From NCBI RefSeq assembly GCF_900316465.1, contig NZ_ONDD01000008.1, positions 1 through 64,000 of the forward strand: a DNA stretch of 64,000 bases. The letters run 5' to 3'. The position numbers were made by a program, and so were the translations under genes. Source of the stretch: an uncultured Fibrobacter sp. Its GTDB lineage: Bacteria; Fibrobacterota; Fibrobacteria; Fibrobacterales; Fibrobacteraceae. The notes beneath the pieces were generated by a model. The model ran no database searches. It was not told the DNA's origin and was given only the letters and a program-made list of their open reading frames with translations. Shown piece by piece: positions 23,836-32,727 of the stretch (within the stretch, counting starts at the first letter, position 1; each line of letters begins with the position of its first letter).

Positions 23836-24695
23836 ATCATAAAGCTCATCACAAAGGACCAAAACGTTGCCGGATTATCACCGGTTTTAATGCCGACTTC
23901 AAAAGACATCAAAACAGCCGTATGCGACTTGAAATCGGCCTCCGCTAACAGAGGCAAATTCGTATAGCTTACAAAGTCTACACCGTAGTAAAGCACCCAC
24001 TTATCAAGTTGGTATCCATTTCGGAATTCAGGCGAAGATGGGCGACCAGCAGAATAGTCATAAGAAGTGTAATAGTCTTTGCCAGGATTAAGGATATGGC
24101 AATCGCGAATTCCACCATGTGCCCCAAAAGCCAGGCCATGATTGTTCATGAAAGCCATCGCACCGCCGCCCAAATTTGCAGAACCAAAGAACTTGTTCTC
24201 TGTAATATCGGAATCCACCTCGTCATCTGCATCGTGACCATAGTAACGTCCGAAACTGAATTGATAAGCAGCCGCCAAATAGATTGGCCCAAACCACTGC
24301 ACGATCATAGGCGAAAGGCCACCCTCAAGCCACATTCCATAATGCAAATTCAAGAATATTCCGCCACCAAAATCGTGACCATTCCAATCATAGGCTCCGT
24401 CAATATTTTTCGTTTTGGGCCATGTCAAATCAAAAAGGCTCACTTCTGCACGAAAAACGGAGGCTTCTACATCTTTTCTTTCAGGCCCACTTTCTTCAAC
24501 TGTGACGTCACGCCTAATTTCGCAGGAATCGCAAAAAGCAAACGTCGTTGCCAAAGAAATAATGCGCGATGTTCCTGGAGCAATTTGCTTTGCCACAACT
24601 GCATGGGGAACAAAATTGGGAGCCATTACCACGTAATCGTCGGCAAAGGCATACGCCATCAAGAAAAGCAACAAAAAGCGGGTCCACAGACGCAT
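23832..24695 (-). CDS. Secreted barrel-like protein
   Basis: 287 aa. The signal peptide (FLLLFLMAYAFADD) has no lipobox. The mature protein has Gly/aromatic-rich strands (MWLEGGLSPMIVQWFGPIYL, then GGGAMAFMNNHGLAFGAHGG) and ends in a hydrophobic strand. The general plan resembles the MRPPxA lipoproteins, so it may be a non-lipidated relative. Its TGA overlaps the start of the next gene (ATGATGA), implying coupled translation. Start ATG lies 9 nt after a TATATTTT box. Confidence 0.6.
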   Translation of the reverse strand: MRLWTRFLLLFLMAYAFADDYVVMAPNFVPHAVVAKQIAPGTSRIISLATTFAFCDSCEIRRDVTVEESGPERKDVEASVFRAEVSLFDLTWPKTKNIDGAYDWNGHDFGGGIFLNLHYGMWLEGGLSPMIVQWFGPIYLAAAYQFSFGRYYGHDADDEVDSDITENKFFGSANLGGGAMAFMNNHGLAFGAHGGIRDCHILNPGKDYYTSYDYSAGRPSSPEFRNGYQLDKWVLYYGVDFVSYTNLPLLAEADFKSHTAVLMSFEVGIKTGDNPATFWSFVMSFMI

Positions 24696-24704
24696 AATTT
24701 GTTC

Positions 24705-24712
24705 AAAATATA
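24705..24712 (-). promoter_or_regulatory. TATATTTT promoter-like box
   Basis: Minus-strand TATATTTT(G), nine nt before the ATG at 24695. Part of the short-leader pattern seen across this window. Confidence 0.35.
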
Positions 24713-24740
24713 ATAATAAAAGCCTAGGGAGGGGTGTAGG

Positions 24741-24764
24741 GCCAACCTAGATTGGCTATTTTTT
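24741..24764 (+). terminator. Weak hairpin plus T-run upstream of ligA
   Basis: GCCAA-CCTAGA-TTGGC followed by TATTTTTTG, 50 nt before ligA. No gene ends here on the plus strand, so it could be a chance structure or an attenuator of ligA. Confidence 0.3.
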
Positions 24765-24815
24765 GTAATTTTTATCACAATTAAAAATGAATTTTTTGTC
24801 TAGTAGATAGAAAAG

Positions 24816-26963
24816 ATGGACCAAAAAGATATTGACCGCACCCGGTATTTTGAGCTCAAGAAACAGCTAGAAGAAGCGAGCCGCCTTTACTACAAGGAAG
24901 GCGTCTCCCCCATGAGTGACCAAGATTTTGACTTTGGCCTCAAGGAGATGGAAGCGCTCGAAGCGAAGTATCCGGAACTTCGCGGCAATGCATCGCTCAC
25001 ACAGCGGGTCGGCAGCGACTTGACCAACGACTTTGCAAAGGTCGCGCACGCTGTGCCCATGCTCAGTATCGCGAACGTGTACAGCGCCGAAGAAATGGCG
25101 GAGTTCGTGAAGGCCGCGGAAGAAGGGATAAGGGAGATTCCCGACCAAGTCGGGGATGACAAGAAGGCAAAATGGATCTGCGAGCGGAAAATCGACGGCG
25201 TGAGTCTTTCGATTGTCTACGAGAACGGGCGCCTAAAACAGGCGGCTACCCGCGGCGACGGCGCTCAGGGCGACGACGTGACATTGAACGCACTCACGAT
25301 TGCAGACATTCCCGAAACCTTGGACGCAAAGAAGTTGAAAATTGACCCCAGCGAAATTCCGCAGGGCACATTCGAAGTCCGCGGCGAAGTCTACATGGAA
25401 CGCGAGGCCTTCGAACGCTTGAACGAGCAGTTCATCTTGGAAGGCAAGAAGATTTTCCAGAACCCGCGCAATACGGTTTCGGGTTCGCTCAAGCTCAAGA
25501 GCGTGGCCGAATGCAAGACGCGTCCGATGCGTTTCTTTGCCTACCACATTCCGCAGAGCGACAACAAGACGCACGAAGAAAACCTTCTGCAGCTAAAGCG
25601 CCTCGGGTTCCACACGAACGACTACTGGACTGCCGACACTACCGACGAAATCATGAAGATTTCGGAAGACATCGGCGCGAGCCGCGACAGCCTCCCCTTC
25701 GAAATCGACGGCATGGTCGTGAAGTTGAACGACCTTGCCATGCAGCGCGCCCTCGGCACCACGAGCAAGAGCCCGCGCTGGGCCATCGCCTATAAGTTTA
25801 AGGCCGAGCGCGCTTACACGCCGCTCCTTTCCGTAGAATTTCAGGTGGGGCGCACCGGGGCCGTAACGCCGGTCGCGAACCTTGCCCCCGTGCGCCTCGC
25901 CGGAACCACCGTCAAGCGTGCCACCCTCCACAACTTTGACGAAGTCGCCCGACTGGACCTCCACTTCGGCGACACCGTCGGCGTCGAGAAGGGCGGCGAA
26001 ATCATTCCGAAAATCACCGATGTCAAAAAGGAACTCCGCCCGGCGGGGGCCGTCCCTGTGACCGCCCCCGACAAATGCCCGGTTTGCGGCGAGCCGCTCA
26101 CCCACATCGATAACGAAGTCATTCTCCGCTGCGAAAACATGCACTGTGCAGCGCAGGTGCAATGCCTGTTCGAACATTTCGTGAGCCGCGAGGCCATGAA
26201 CATCGAAAACCTCGGCCCCGCCCTTATCGCAAGCCTGATTGCCTCGGGCAAAATCAAACGCATTCCGGACCTGTACCGCCTTACACTCGAAGACCTCGAA
26301 TCGCAGGAACGCATGGCCAAGAAGAGCGCCAAAAACGTCTTCGACGCTATTGCCGCCTCTAAGGAGCGCAGCCTCGAAAATCTGCTGCACGGTCTCGGCA
26401 TTAGGTTCGTGGGCCGCACCAGTGCCCGAAACCTCGCCAAGCACTTCCGCACGCTCGAAGCGATCCGTACCGCCACCGTCGAGGACTTGCAAAACGTAAA
26501 CGACGTCGGCGAACGCATCGGAAAATCCGTCTACGACTTTTTCCACACCGAGCGCTACACGCAAGAAATCGATGAACTGGTAGCCCTCGGCTGCCCCACC
26601 GAATTCAAGGGCGTCGTCAAGACGCTTTTCCAGGGGCAGACCGCCGTCATTACCGGCACGCTCCCAACCATGGACCGTGATGAAGCCCGCAAGCTCATCG
26701 AAGAAAACGGCGGTAAGGTATCAGGCTCCGTCAGCAAGAAAACCAGCTGGGTTTTGGCCGGTGAAGCAGCCGGAAGCAAGCTCACGAAGGCAAATGAACT
26801 CGGCATTCCCGTACACGATGAAGCCTGGCTTCTAGCCCAAATCGCCGCCAGTGCTGACGAAACGCTTACAGAATCCGCAAATAATGCGGAAAACGGATTG
26901 CTTCGCTCCGCACGCAATGACGTTCAAAACGCAAGTGAAGCGGTCCAGACAAGTCTATTCTAG
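24816..26963 (+). CDS. ligA: NAD-dependent DNA ligase LigA with repeat-derived insertions
   Basis: 715 aa, longer than the usual 670 or so. Seals nicks using NAD. Domain Ia (SRLYYKEG...SDQDFDF) at about 15-60; adenylation domain with catalytic Lys125 in CERKIDG and EVRGEVYM, FEIDGMVVKLN, SPRWAIAYKF; OB fold; zinc finger CPVCGEPL...CENMHC; helix-hairpin-helix repeats; BRCT domain (AVITGTLPTMDRDEARKLIE). Two oddities map to dispersed palindromic repeats. Residues about 105-115 (GIREIPDQVGDD) are encoded by a repeat and sit in a surface stretch just before the catalytic motif. The 40-residue tail after the BRCT domain contains LLRSARND from a second repeat type. Confidence 0.95.
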   Translation: MDQKDIDRTRYFELKKQLEEASRLYYKEGVSPMSDQDFDFGLKEMEALEAKYPELRGNASLTQRVGSDLTNDFAKVAHAVPMLSIANVYSAEEMAEFVKAAEEGIREIPDQVGDDKKAKWICERKIDGVSLSIVYENGRLKQAATRGDGAQGDDVTLNALTIADIPETLDAKKLKIDPSEIPQGTFEVRGEVYMEREAFERLNEQFILEGKKIFQNPRNTVSGSLKLKSVAECKTRPMRFFAYHIPQSDNKTHEENLLQLKRLGFHTNDYWTADTTDEIMKISEDIGASRDSLPFEIDGMVVKLNDLAMQRALGTTSKSPRWAIAYKFKAERAYTPLLSVEFQVGRTGAVTPVANLAPVRLAGTTVKRATLHNFDEVARLDLHFGDTVGVEKGGEIIPKITDVKKELRPAGAVPVTAPDKCPVCGEPLTHIDNEVILRCENMHCAAQVQCLFEHFVSREAMNIENLGPALIASLIASGKIKRIPDLYRLTLEDLESQERMAKKSAKNVFDAIAASKERSLENLLHGLGIRFVGRTSARNLAKHFRTLEAIRTATVEDLQNVNDVGERIGKSVYDFFHTERYTQEIDELVALGCPTEFKGVVKTLFQGQTAVITGTLPTMDRDEARKLIEENGGKVSGSVSKKTSWVLAGEAAGSKLTKANELGIPVHDEAWLLAQIAASADETLTESANNAENGLLRSARNDVQNASEAVQTSLF
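25133..25161. repeat. Palindromic repeat in frame inside ligA
   Basis: CCCGAC-CAA-GTCGGG with flanks GGAGATT and GATGACA, the same design as the repeat at 21900-21927. Read in frame, it adds about 8-10 residues to LigA. Confidence 0.65.
26895..26924. repeat. Second repeat type in the 3' end of ligA
   Basis: GGATTGCTTCGCTCCG followed by CACGCAATGACG, with ATTGC / GCAAT ends. It resembles a common dispersed bacterial repeat (ATTGC...GCAATGAC). It encodes LLRSARNDV in the LigA tail. Confidence 0.5.
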
Positions 26964-27010
26964 CCACATTTTCTATATATATGGCGTAAAAAACAAAACA
27001 GGTTACCCTT

Positions 27011-27781
27011 ATGGAAATCAACAAGGACATTGCCGACATCCGCGCCGCCGAAGCTATTCTGCATAAGAAGAAGAAGTACCTGCTGTGCTATCATAATTTT
27101 AACGTGAAGAACTGCAAGAAATCTGCCGAAGAAATCCGAAAGATTGCCGCAGCCGCAGGTTCGCCCATCTCGATTGCCGTCGTACCCTCTATCGGGGGCG
27201 TCCCTGAATCCGAAGCCGACGCCTTCCGTGAAGAAATCGGAAAATTCGTGCAAGAAGGCTACGAAATCTTGCTCCACGGCGTGCGTCATAACGCCGACCT
27301 GTTCATCAAGCGTAACCCCATCGGCAAGCTCGCCCTCGCCATTTCGCACAACGGGGCCGAATTTGCAGGCCTGAACAAGAAAGTTTCGCAGATGCTTTTA
27401 AACCGTAGCATCGCCCTCTGGAAGGCACACGGCTTTGGCCGCCCCTCCGGATTTATCGCGCCGGTTTGGCTCGACAACAAGCACCTCAAAAAGCAGGTGC
27501 TCGAAGAATTCAACTTCTACGAAGACATGCTCTACATTTACCGCAAGGTCGGTAAGCGCGTCAAGCCGTCATTCTCGCAGATTTTGACCTTCTCGATTTT
27601 CCCGCAGGCACTCCTCGGTGCCATGCAGGTATTCTCACGCATTGCACTACTCCTCTACCGCGGAACCCCCCGCCTGGTGATTCACGCCGGTGACATGAAG
27701 GCCATGGGCGAACAAAATCTTCTCTCGCTCGTAAAATTCGCCTCGAACCACCGCGAAAAGATCATGTACCAGGATCTATAA
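27011..27781 (+). CDS. DUF2334-like polysaccharide deacetylase family protein
   Basis: 256 aa, cytosolic (no signal peptide). The fold pattern is that of DUF2334/NodB-like deacetylases: LLCYHNFN at the first strand, ISIAVVPSIGG, EILLHGVRHN (metal-site-like His pair), GRPSGFIAPVW and VIHAGDMKAMG near the end. The substrate is unknown. The acyl-CoA synthetase gene follows 18 nt later, so the two probably form an operon that could act on an acylated or N-acetylated envelope molecule; that is inference. Confidence 0.65.
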   Translation: MEINKDIADIRAAEAILHKKKKYLLCYHNFNVKNCKKSAEEIRKIAAAAGSPISIAVVPSIGGVPESEADAFREEIGKFVQEGYEILLHGVRHNADLFIKRNPIGKLALAISHNGAEFAGLNKKVSQMLLNRSIALWKAHGFGRPSGFIAPVWLDNKHLKKQVLEEFNFYEDMLYIYRKVGKRVKPSFSQILTFSIFPQALLGAMQVFSRIALLLYRGTPRLVIHAGDMKAMGEQNLLSLVKFASNHREKIMYQDL

Positions 27782-27799
27782 GAGACCGGAGAGACACAA

Positions 27800-29539
27800 A
27801 TGATACTCAATAGATTCCTAGCACGAACCGAGTATTCCTCTTACGAGGACCTCTACGAAAACTTTAAGCTCAACATTCCCGAAGACTTTAACTTCGCCTA
27901 CGACGTGGTCGACGAATACGCGAAGACCGAACCCAAGCGCGAAGCATTAGTCTGGTGCGACGACAACGACGAAAGCCATATCTTTACCTTCAAGGACCTT
28001 TCGATTGCCTCGCAGCGCACCGCGAACTTTTTGGTAGAAAAGGGTATCAAGAAGGGCGACCGCGTGATGCTGATTTTGCGCCGCCGCTACGAATTCTGGT
28101 TTTTCCTCTTGGCGCTCCACCGCATTGGTGCAATAGCCATTCCGGCAACCAACATGCTCGCCGCCGAAGACCTGGAATACCGCTTTAAGGCAGCCGACAT
28201 CAAGATGGTCGTCTCTTACGACGATCCGGCACTCCAAAAGGAAATCGACACCGCCTGCGAACACACACGCATTGTCGAAACGCTCGTGACCATCGGGCAG
28301 TCCCGTCAGAACTGGATCAACTTCTACGACGACTACGAAATCTGCCCGCCGAGTTTCCCGCGCCCCACAGGAGATGCCGCCACGCACAATGACGACATCA
28401 TGATCGTCTACTTTACCAGTGGCACAAGCAGCAACCCGAAAATGGTCGCCCACACCTTCAGTTACCCGCTCGGCCACATTGTGACTGCCAAGTACTGGCA
28501 GAATGTGATTGACGGCGGCCGCCACCTGACCGTTGCCGAAACCGGCTGGGCCAAGGCGCTCTGGGGGAAAATTTATGGCCAGTGGATTGCAGGTTCTGCC
28601 GTATTCACCTACGACATGAACGTGTTCATTCCGGGCAAGTTGCTCGAAAAGATGCAGGAATACAAGGTGACCACCTTCTGTGCGCCGCCGACCGTTTACC
28701 GCTACATTCTGCAGCATGGCGTCGAAAAGTACAACCTTTCCAGCCTCAAGTACTGCACCACCGCAGGCGAGGCTTTGAACCTCGACATTTACAAGAAGTT
28801 CTTCGAAAAGACGGGACTCCGCCTGCACGAAGGCTACGGCCAGACCGAACTTACGCTCACCACGGGCAACTTCGAATGGATGGAAGCACGCCCCGGTTCT
28901 ATGGGCAAGCCCTCTCCGGGCTACCGCATGGACATCGTGGATGCCGACGGCAACAGCTGCGGCCCCGATGAAGTCGGCGAAATCATCATCAAGATTGACG
29001 AAGGCAAGCCCTTCGGCATGTTCGGCGGCTACTACCGCGACGAAGAACGCACCCAGAAAGTATTCGAGGGCGGAGTCTACCACACCGGCGACACCGCTAC
29101 CCGCGACAAGGACGGTTTCTTCTGGTTCGTGGGCCGTACCGACGACCTGATCAAGAGCTCCGGCTACCGCATCAGCCCCTTCGAAGTCGAAGAAGTGCTC
29201 CACAAGCACCCGGCCGTCTTGGAAGTGGCCGTCACAGGCGTCGAAGACCAGTCTCGCGGACAGGCCGTGAAGGCAACCGTCGTGCTCCAGAAGGGTTACG
29301 AAGCCTCTAAGGAACTCGCAAAAGAAATCCAGCTGTTCGCAAAGAACGTGGCCGCCTCTTACAAGAGCCCGCGCATAATTGACTTCGTGTCGGAACTGCC
29401 GAAGACCATCAGCGGAAAAATCCGTCGCGCCTCTATCCGCGACAAGGACAAGGAAGACGCTTCCGCTGCTAGCGCAGCCAACGCCGCAGCAGAAACCGCA
29501 GCGAAGGAAGCCGAAAGCGCCCCGGAAAATAAAGAATAG
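27800..29539 (+). CDS. AMP-forming acyl-CoA synthetase
   Basis: 579 aa of the ANL superfamily, close in plan to acetyl-/medium-chain acyl-CoA synthetases. It activates a carboxylate with ATP to an acyl-AMP and then to acyl-CoA. Motifs: P-loop-like VYFTSGTSSNPKMVAHT, EGYGQTELTLTTGNF, the hinge-region TGDTATRDKDGFFWFVGRTDD, and catalytic-Lys motif LPKTISGKIRRASIR. The last 35 residues are Ala/Glu/Lys-rich and outside the fold. Ribosome-binding site GGAGAGA. Substrate chain length cannot be read from sequence; partner of the deacetylase-like gene. Confidence 0.88.
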   Translation: MILNRFLARTEYSSYEDLYENFKLNIPEDFNFAYDVVDEYAKTEPKREALVWCDDNDESHIFTFKDLSIASQRTANFLVEKGIKKGDRVMLILRRRYEFWFFLLALHRIGAIAIPATNMLAAEDLEYRFKAADIKMVVSYDDPALQKEIDTACEHTRIVETLVTIGQSRQNWINFYDDYEICPPSFPRPTGDAATHNDDIMIVYFTSGTSSNPKMVAHTFSYPLGHIVTAKYWQNVIDGGRHLTVAETGWAKALWGKIYGQWIAGSAVFTYDMNVFIPGKLLEKMQEYKVTTFCAPPTVYRYILQHGVEKYNLSSLKYCTTAGEALNLDIYKKFFEKTGLRLHEGYGQTELTLTTGNFEWMEARPGSMGKPSPGYRMDIVDADGNSCGPDEVGEIIIKIDEGKPFGMFGGYYRDEERTQKVFEGGVYHTGDTATRDKDGFFWFVGRTDDLIKSSGYRISPFEVEEVLHKHPAVLEVAVTGVEDQSRGQAVKATVVLQKGYEASKELAKEIQLFAKNVAASYKSPRIIDFVSELPKTISGKIRRASIRDKDKEDASAASAANAAAETAAKEAESAPENKE

Positions 29540-29560
29540 TTGCGGAACAGCAAAGAATCT

Positions 29561-29588
29561 AAAAAGCCCGCCTCCAAGGCGGGCTTTT
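29561..29588 (+). terminator. Terminator after acyl-CoA synthetase
   Basis: Perfect stem AAAAGCCCGCC / GGCGGGCTTTT. Bidirectional, also serving the convergent gene at 29606. Confidence 0.85.
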
Positions 29589-29605
29589 GCTATTTAACAG
29601 TACAT

Positions 29606-32600
29606 TTACTTAACCGCAATTCGTTGGATTTGCCTATCGATACGAATCAGGAAATTTCCTGAATGCGGCAAAACTACAGAAAAACCACTCCCGCCTACAC
29701 GACCCGTGGCTAGCACCTGTCCCTGTATATCCAACACTGCATACGAGCTTCCATTCCGTGCCCCTGACACCAGCACATTTCTACCGGCAACGATCACCTG
29801 GAAGCGCGGAGCCTCCCACGTTTCCAGCAAAGCATCACTGCATTCCTTGCCATCGCAATAGAGCACTAATTTTTTGCGGCTAGAAGAGGATTTTGCAGAC
29901 CTACTTGAGCTAGACTTCGCCTTAACACTCGAAGACGATTTCGCCTTGGAGCTCGAACTAGACTTAGCCTCGCTTGAAGAAGACTTTACAGCACTGCTCG
30001 AACTTGACGACGCCACACTCGAAGACGATTCATCAAGGGTATAATTCTTGATTTCTCCGCAGAAATTCGGCAACGGCTCCAAGCCCACATTTTGCCCCCA
30101 TATAGAACCGTTTTTCCCATCATGCAAGGCGTATGCCACATCCCCATTTGCAAACTGTTCCCATTTAGCCGCCATTCCATAAACAGTCTTATCACCGGAA
30201 ACCTTCAAGTAATAGCAATTCGTCACATCAATATCCGATCTTACCACTCCCACCAAGGCATCATCGTCTAATTGCAAGCTGTCAGACATGACACACCCCA
30301 CATTGTAACAATTCACAATACTCACTCTAGCGTCATACTTGATAAAACCGACCAAGCCGCCAGTTTCGTCATGTTCGCCATCAATTAAACCGGTGTTATA
30401 ACAATTTTCAATATACGTATTGCTGTATTGACCAATGACTCCCACGATTCCACCCAGATAGCGAACTGCCTTGACAGTAGATCTATTATAACAATTCGAG
30501 ATTTCAATATACGAATACGCCGTCCGAGCATTTCCATTGGCTATACCGACCAAGGCCCCCACCTGATCAAAGTCACCCTTGACCTCAAAGTACGAAGCTT
30601 CGATACCGATATTTTTGACAACAATAGGTTTTTTGTACGAACCAACAATACCGAGTGACCCGAAAAAGCCATAACCACGATACCCATCATAGGCGTCCCG
30701 TACCGAATCGCACTTTACATAAAGCCCCGATACCGAATGGCCTCTTCCGTCAAACACGCCAGTGAACCCATTGATGGGAATCCAATGGATAAATTCCGCA
30801 GAATCGGCGACATTGAGAGAACCATCCAACTTCAGTACATTCTGATTCACCACGATGTCATCGTCCAAGTATGCACAGGGAGAAGTATTCTTCGAAAAGC
30901 CGTCTGTACCGTTCACAATCGCAGCAAAACCATACAGGTCGGATTCATCCTTGATGACATAGCAACCATCTTCATCTTTTGACGGTTCCTTTTTCTCAAA
31001 CCATTTTGCATAAAGAACGACATCCCCAGATTCTCCAGAATCAATTTCATACAGGCGATCCCCTTTAAAGTCCTTGTCTTTGTACCACCCTCTAAAAATG
31101 GCCCCGCTACGCGTCACATTTTTAGGCAACACGACACTTTTCCCCTCCACATAAGACAAAACTTCATCGTCAATACTGACATCTCCGCTACCGGTCTGGT
31201 AAGAAATTTTATAGACCGGAGTGTACCTCGCCCAGAATTCCTGTTCACCGCTAGCCGTCGCCGGAATAAATTTCACCGAATTTCCCTTGAATTCGGCATT
31301 GTCATACCAACCAGAAAACACATAGTCTTCACGGAAAACCAAAGGAAGGTCATATCTGTAACCGGGCACATAATCTTCCGGCAGAACCGTGACATCCCCC
31401 TCATAGGTGTGCAAACTCATTTTTTCAAAAACTTGGGGTAAATCCCCCGTTATGCTTCCAGAAAAATCAGGCGCAGGATTTTCTCCAACAACCTGTCCCC
31501 AAATGGAGGCATCCAGCCCTTCGTAATAGTAATTGTGCAACAGGTAGGCAACCGTTCCATCGGTCATCATTTTTTCAGGAACTTCGATTCCGTGAATGTC
31601 ACTAATTCCATCTTTCTGATAATAGACGTTGGCATAGGTGAAATTTTCAGCCTTGTCCTTGCCCGCATAAAGTCCTAAAATCGAGCCGACATTTTCGTAT
31701 TCTTCTATTAACGGCGAAATGATTCCCACATTATAAGCGTTCACCAGCAACACGGAACTTCCGCTCAAGGATCCCACAATTCCGCCCATAACATTATGAC
31801 CAACGACATACCCCTGATTATAGAGATTTTTCAGTTCCACATTGCCACTTGCCTGGCCAACGATCCCCCCTGCAATTGACTTGTCTTCAAGTTCATTGAA
31901 GGCTTCCACCACACCCACACTAAAGGCATTGGTAATCGTTGCCGAAATTCCAGACAAGAGCCCCACAATTCCACCCACAACATGCTTTGCTGCGACATAT
32001 CCCGTATTGACGCTATTTCCAATTTGGACATTCCCAACAGCAAGAGCGACAATTCCTCCCGCTGTATTCCCTTTCGCCTCAATTCGAGAATCATTGCGAA
32101 CATTGTAGATTATTACCGGGGCTTCTCCAGTGGCATATACATTACCGGCAATGAGTCCAACAGAAGATTTTCCCCTTAAATAAGAATTCATTATGCGCAC
32201 ATTCTTGACAGAAACGTCGGAGTCATTTTCCTCCGCAACAATGTTGCTGAACAAGCCGACATTAACACTAGAGGTGTCATTGAAATAAAGCCCCATTATC
32301 CTATATCCCTGACCATCAAAGGATCCTCGATAATTCTTGATGGGCGTCCACGGGATAAATTCTGCAGTATCCGCTACATTAAGTTCTCCGTCGGAGTTCA
32401 AGACACCTTCATTCACAAAAATGGATTTTCCGATTCTTGCGCACGCCGTCTGCTTCGGGGCGACATTTTCAGATCCATTTACGATAGCCGCAAAGCCGTA
32501 AAGTTCTTCCTTGCTCGTAATAAAGTAGCACCCTTCCAACGTAACCGGAGTTTTGGGGGTAATCGTTCCTGCGGCTTCCGCAAGTACGGCAAGCAATGCC

Positions 32601-32632
32601 ACAATCCCCCAAAACGTCTTTATTCTAGACAT
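29606..32632 (-). CDS. Large secreted GLUG / InlB-repeat protein with type-IX-like C-terminus
   Basis: 1008 aa from ATG 32632 (MSRIKTFWGIVALLAVL), a signal peptide; a longer frame reaches further upstream without a fit. Two similar halves begin GCYFITSKEELYGFAAIVNG and GCYVIKDESDLYGFAAIVNG. Each has GLUG-type beta-helix repeats (GGIVGQASGNVELKNLYNQG, GGIVGVIGQ...CYNTG). Between the halves lie two InlB B-type repeats (FSGWYDNAEF...FWARYTP; FRGWYKDKDF...LYAKWFE). A Ser-Ser-Lys/Ala linker (about 890-935) precedes a last domain with YAVLDIQGQVLATGRV and GNFLIRID, the pattern of type IX sorting domains. Probably a cell-surface adhesin-like protein. Confidence 0.8.
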   Translation of the reverse strand: MSRIKTFWGIVALLAVLAEAAGTITPKTPVTLEGCYFITSKEELYGFAAIVNGSENVAPKQTACARIGKSIFVNEGVLNSDGELNVADTAEFIPWTPIKNYRGSFDGQGYRIMGLYFNDTSSVNVGLFSNIVAEENDSDVSVKNVRIMNSYLRGKSSVGLIAGNVYATGEAPVIIYNVRNDSRIEAKGNTAGGIVALAVGNVQIGNSVNTGYVAAKHVVGGIVGLLSGISATITNAFSVGVVEAFNELEDKSIAGGIVGQASGNVELKNLYNQGYVVGHNVMGGIVGSLSGSSVLLVNAYNVGIISPLIEEYENVGSILGLYAGKDKAENFTYANVYYQKDGISDIHGIEVPEKMMTDGTVAYLLHNYYYEGLDASIWGQVVGENPAPDFSGSITGDLPQVFEKMSLHTYEGDVTVLPEDYVPGYRYDLPLVFREDYVFSGWYDNAEFKGNSVKFIPATASGEQEFWARYTPVYKISYQTGSGDVSIDDEVLSYVEGKSVVLPKNVTRSGAIFRGWYKDKDFKGDRLYEIDSGESGDVVLYAKWFEKKEPSKDEDGCYVIKDESDLYGFAAIVNGTDGFSKNTSPCAYLDDDIVVNQNVLKLDGSLNVADSAEFIHWIPINGFTGVFDGRGHSVSGLYVKCDSVRDAYDGYRGYGFFGSLGIVGSYKKPIVVKNIGIEASYFEVKGDFDQVGALVGIANGNARTAYSYIEISNCYNRSTVKAVRYLGGIVGVIGQYSNTYIENCYNTGLIDGEHDETGGLVGFIKYDARVSIVNCYNVGCVMSDSLQLDDDALVGVVRSDIDVTNCYYLKVSGDKTVYGMAAKWEQFANGDVAYALHDGKNGSIWGQNVGLEPLPNFCGEIKNYTLDESSSSVASSSSSSAVKSSSSEAKSSSSSKAKSSSSVKAKSSSSRSAKSSSSRKKLVLYCDGKECSDALLETWEAPRFQVIVAGRNVLVSGARNGSSYAVLDIQGQVLATGRVGGSGFSVVLPHSGNFLIRIDRQIQRIAVK

Positions 32633-32714
32633 CTCTCTTAACCTCAAGTAAATCTTGTCGATAAGTATAGATAAAAAATGAGAAATCATCTTTGGAGCGA
32701 CCAAGAATATTTTC

Positions 32715-32722
32715 TATATTCC
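32715..32722 (+). promoter_or_regulatory. TATATTCC box just before fabF
   Basis: TATATTCC ends 5 nt before the fabF ATG, with no Shine-Dalgarno between. Divergent from the InlB-repeat gene. Confidence 0.35.
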
Positions 32723-32727
32723 CCGCC

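Noticed and set aside
32633..32704. A 24-residue N-terminal extension of the InlB-repeat protein
   Set aside because: The signal peptide begins at ATG 32632; the extra residues would precede it and overlap the fabF promoter region.
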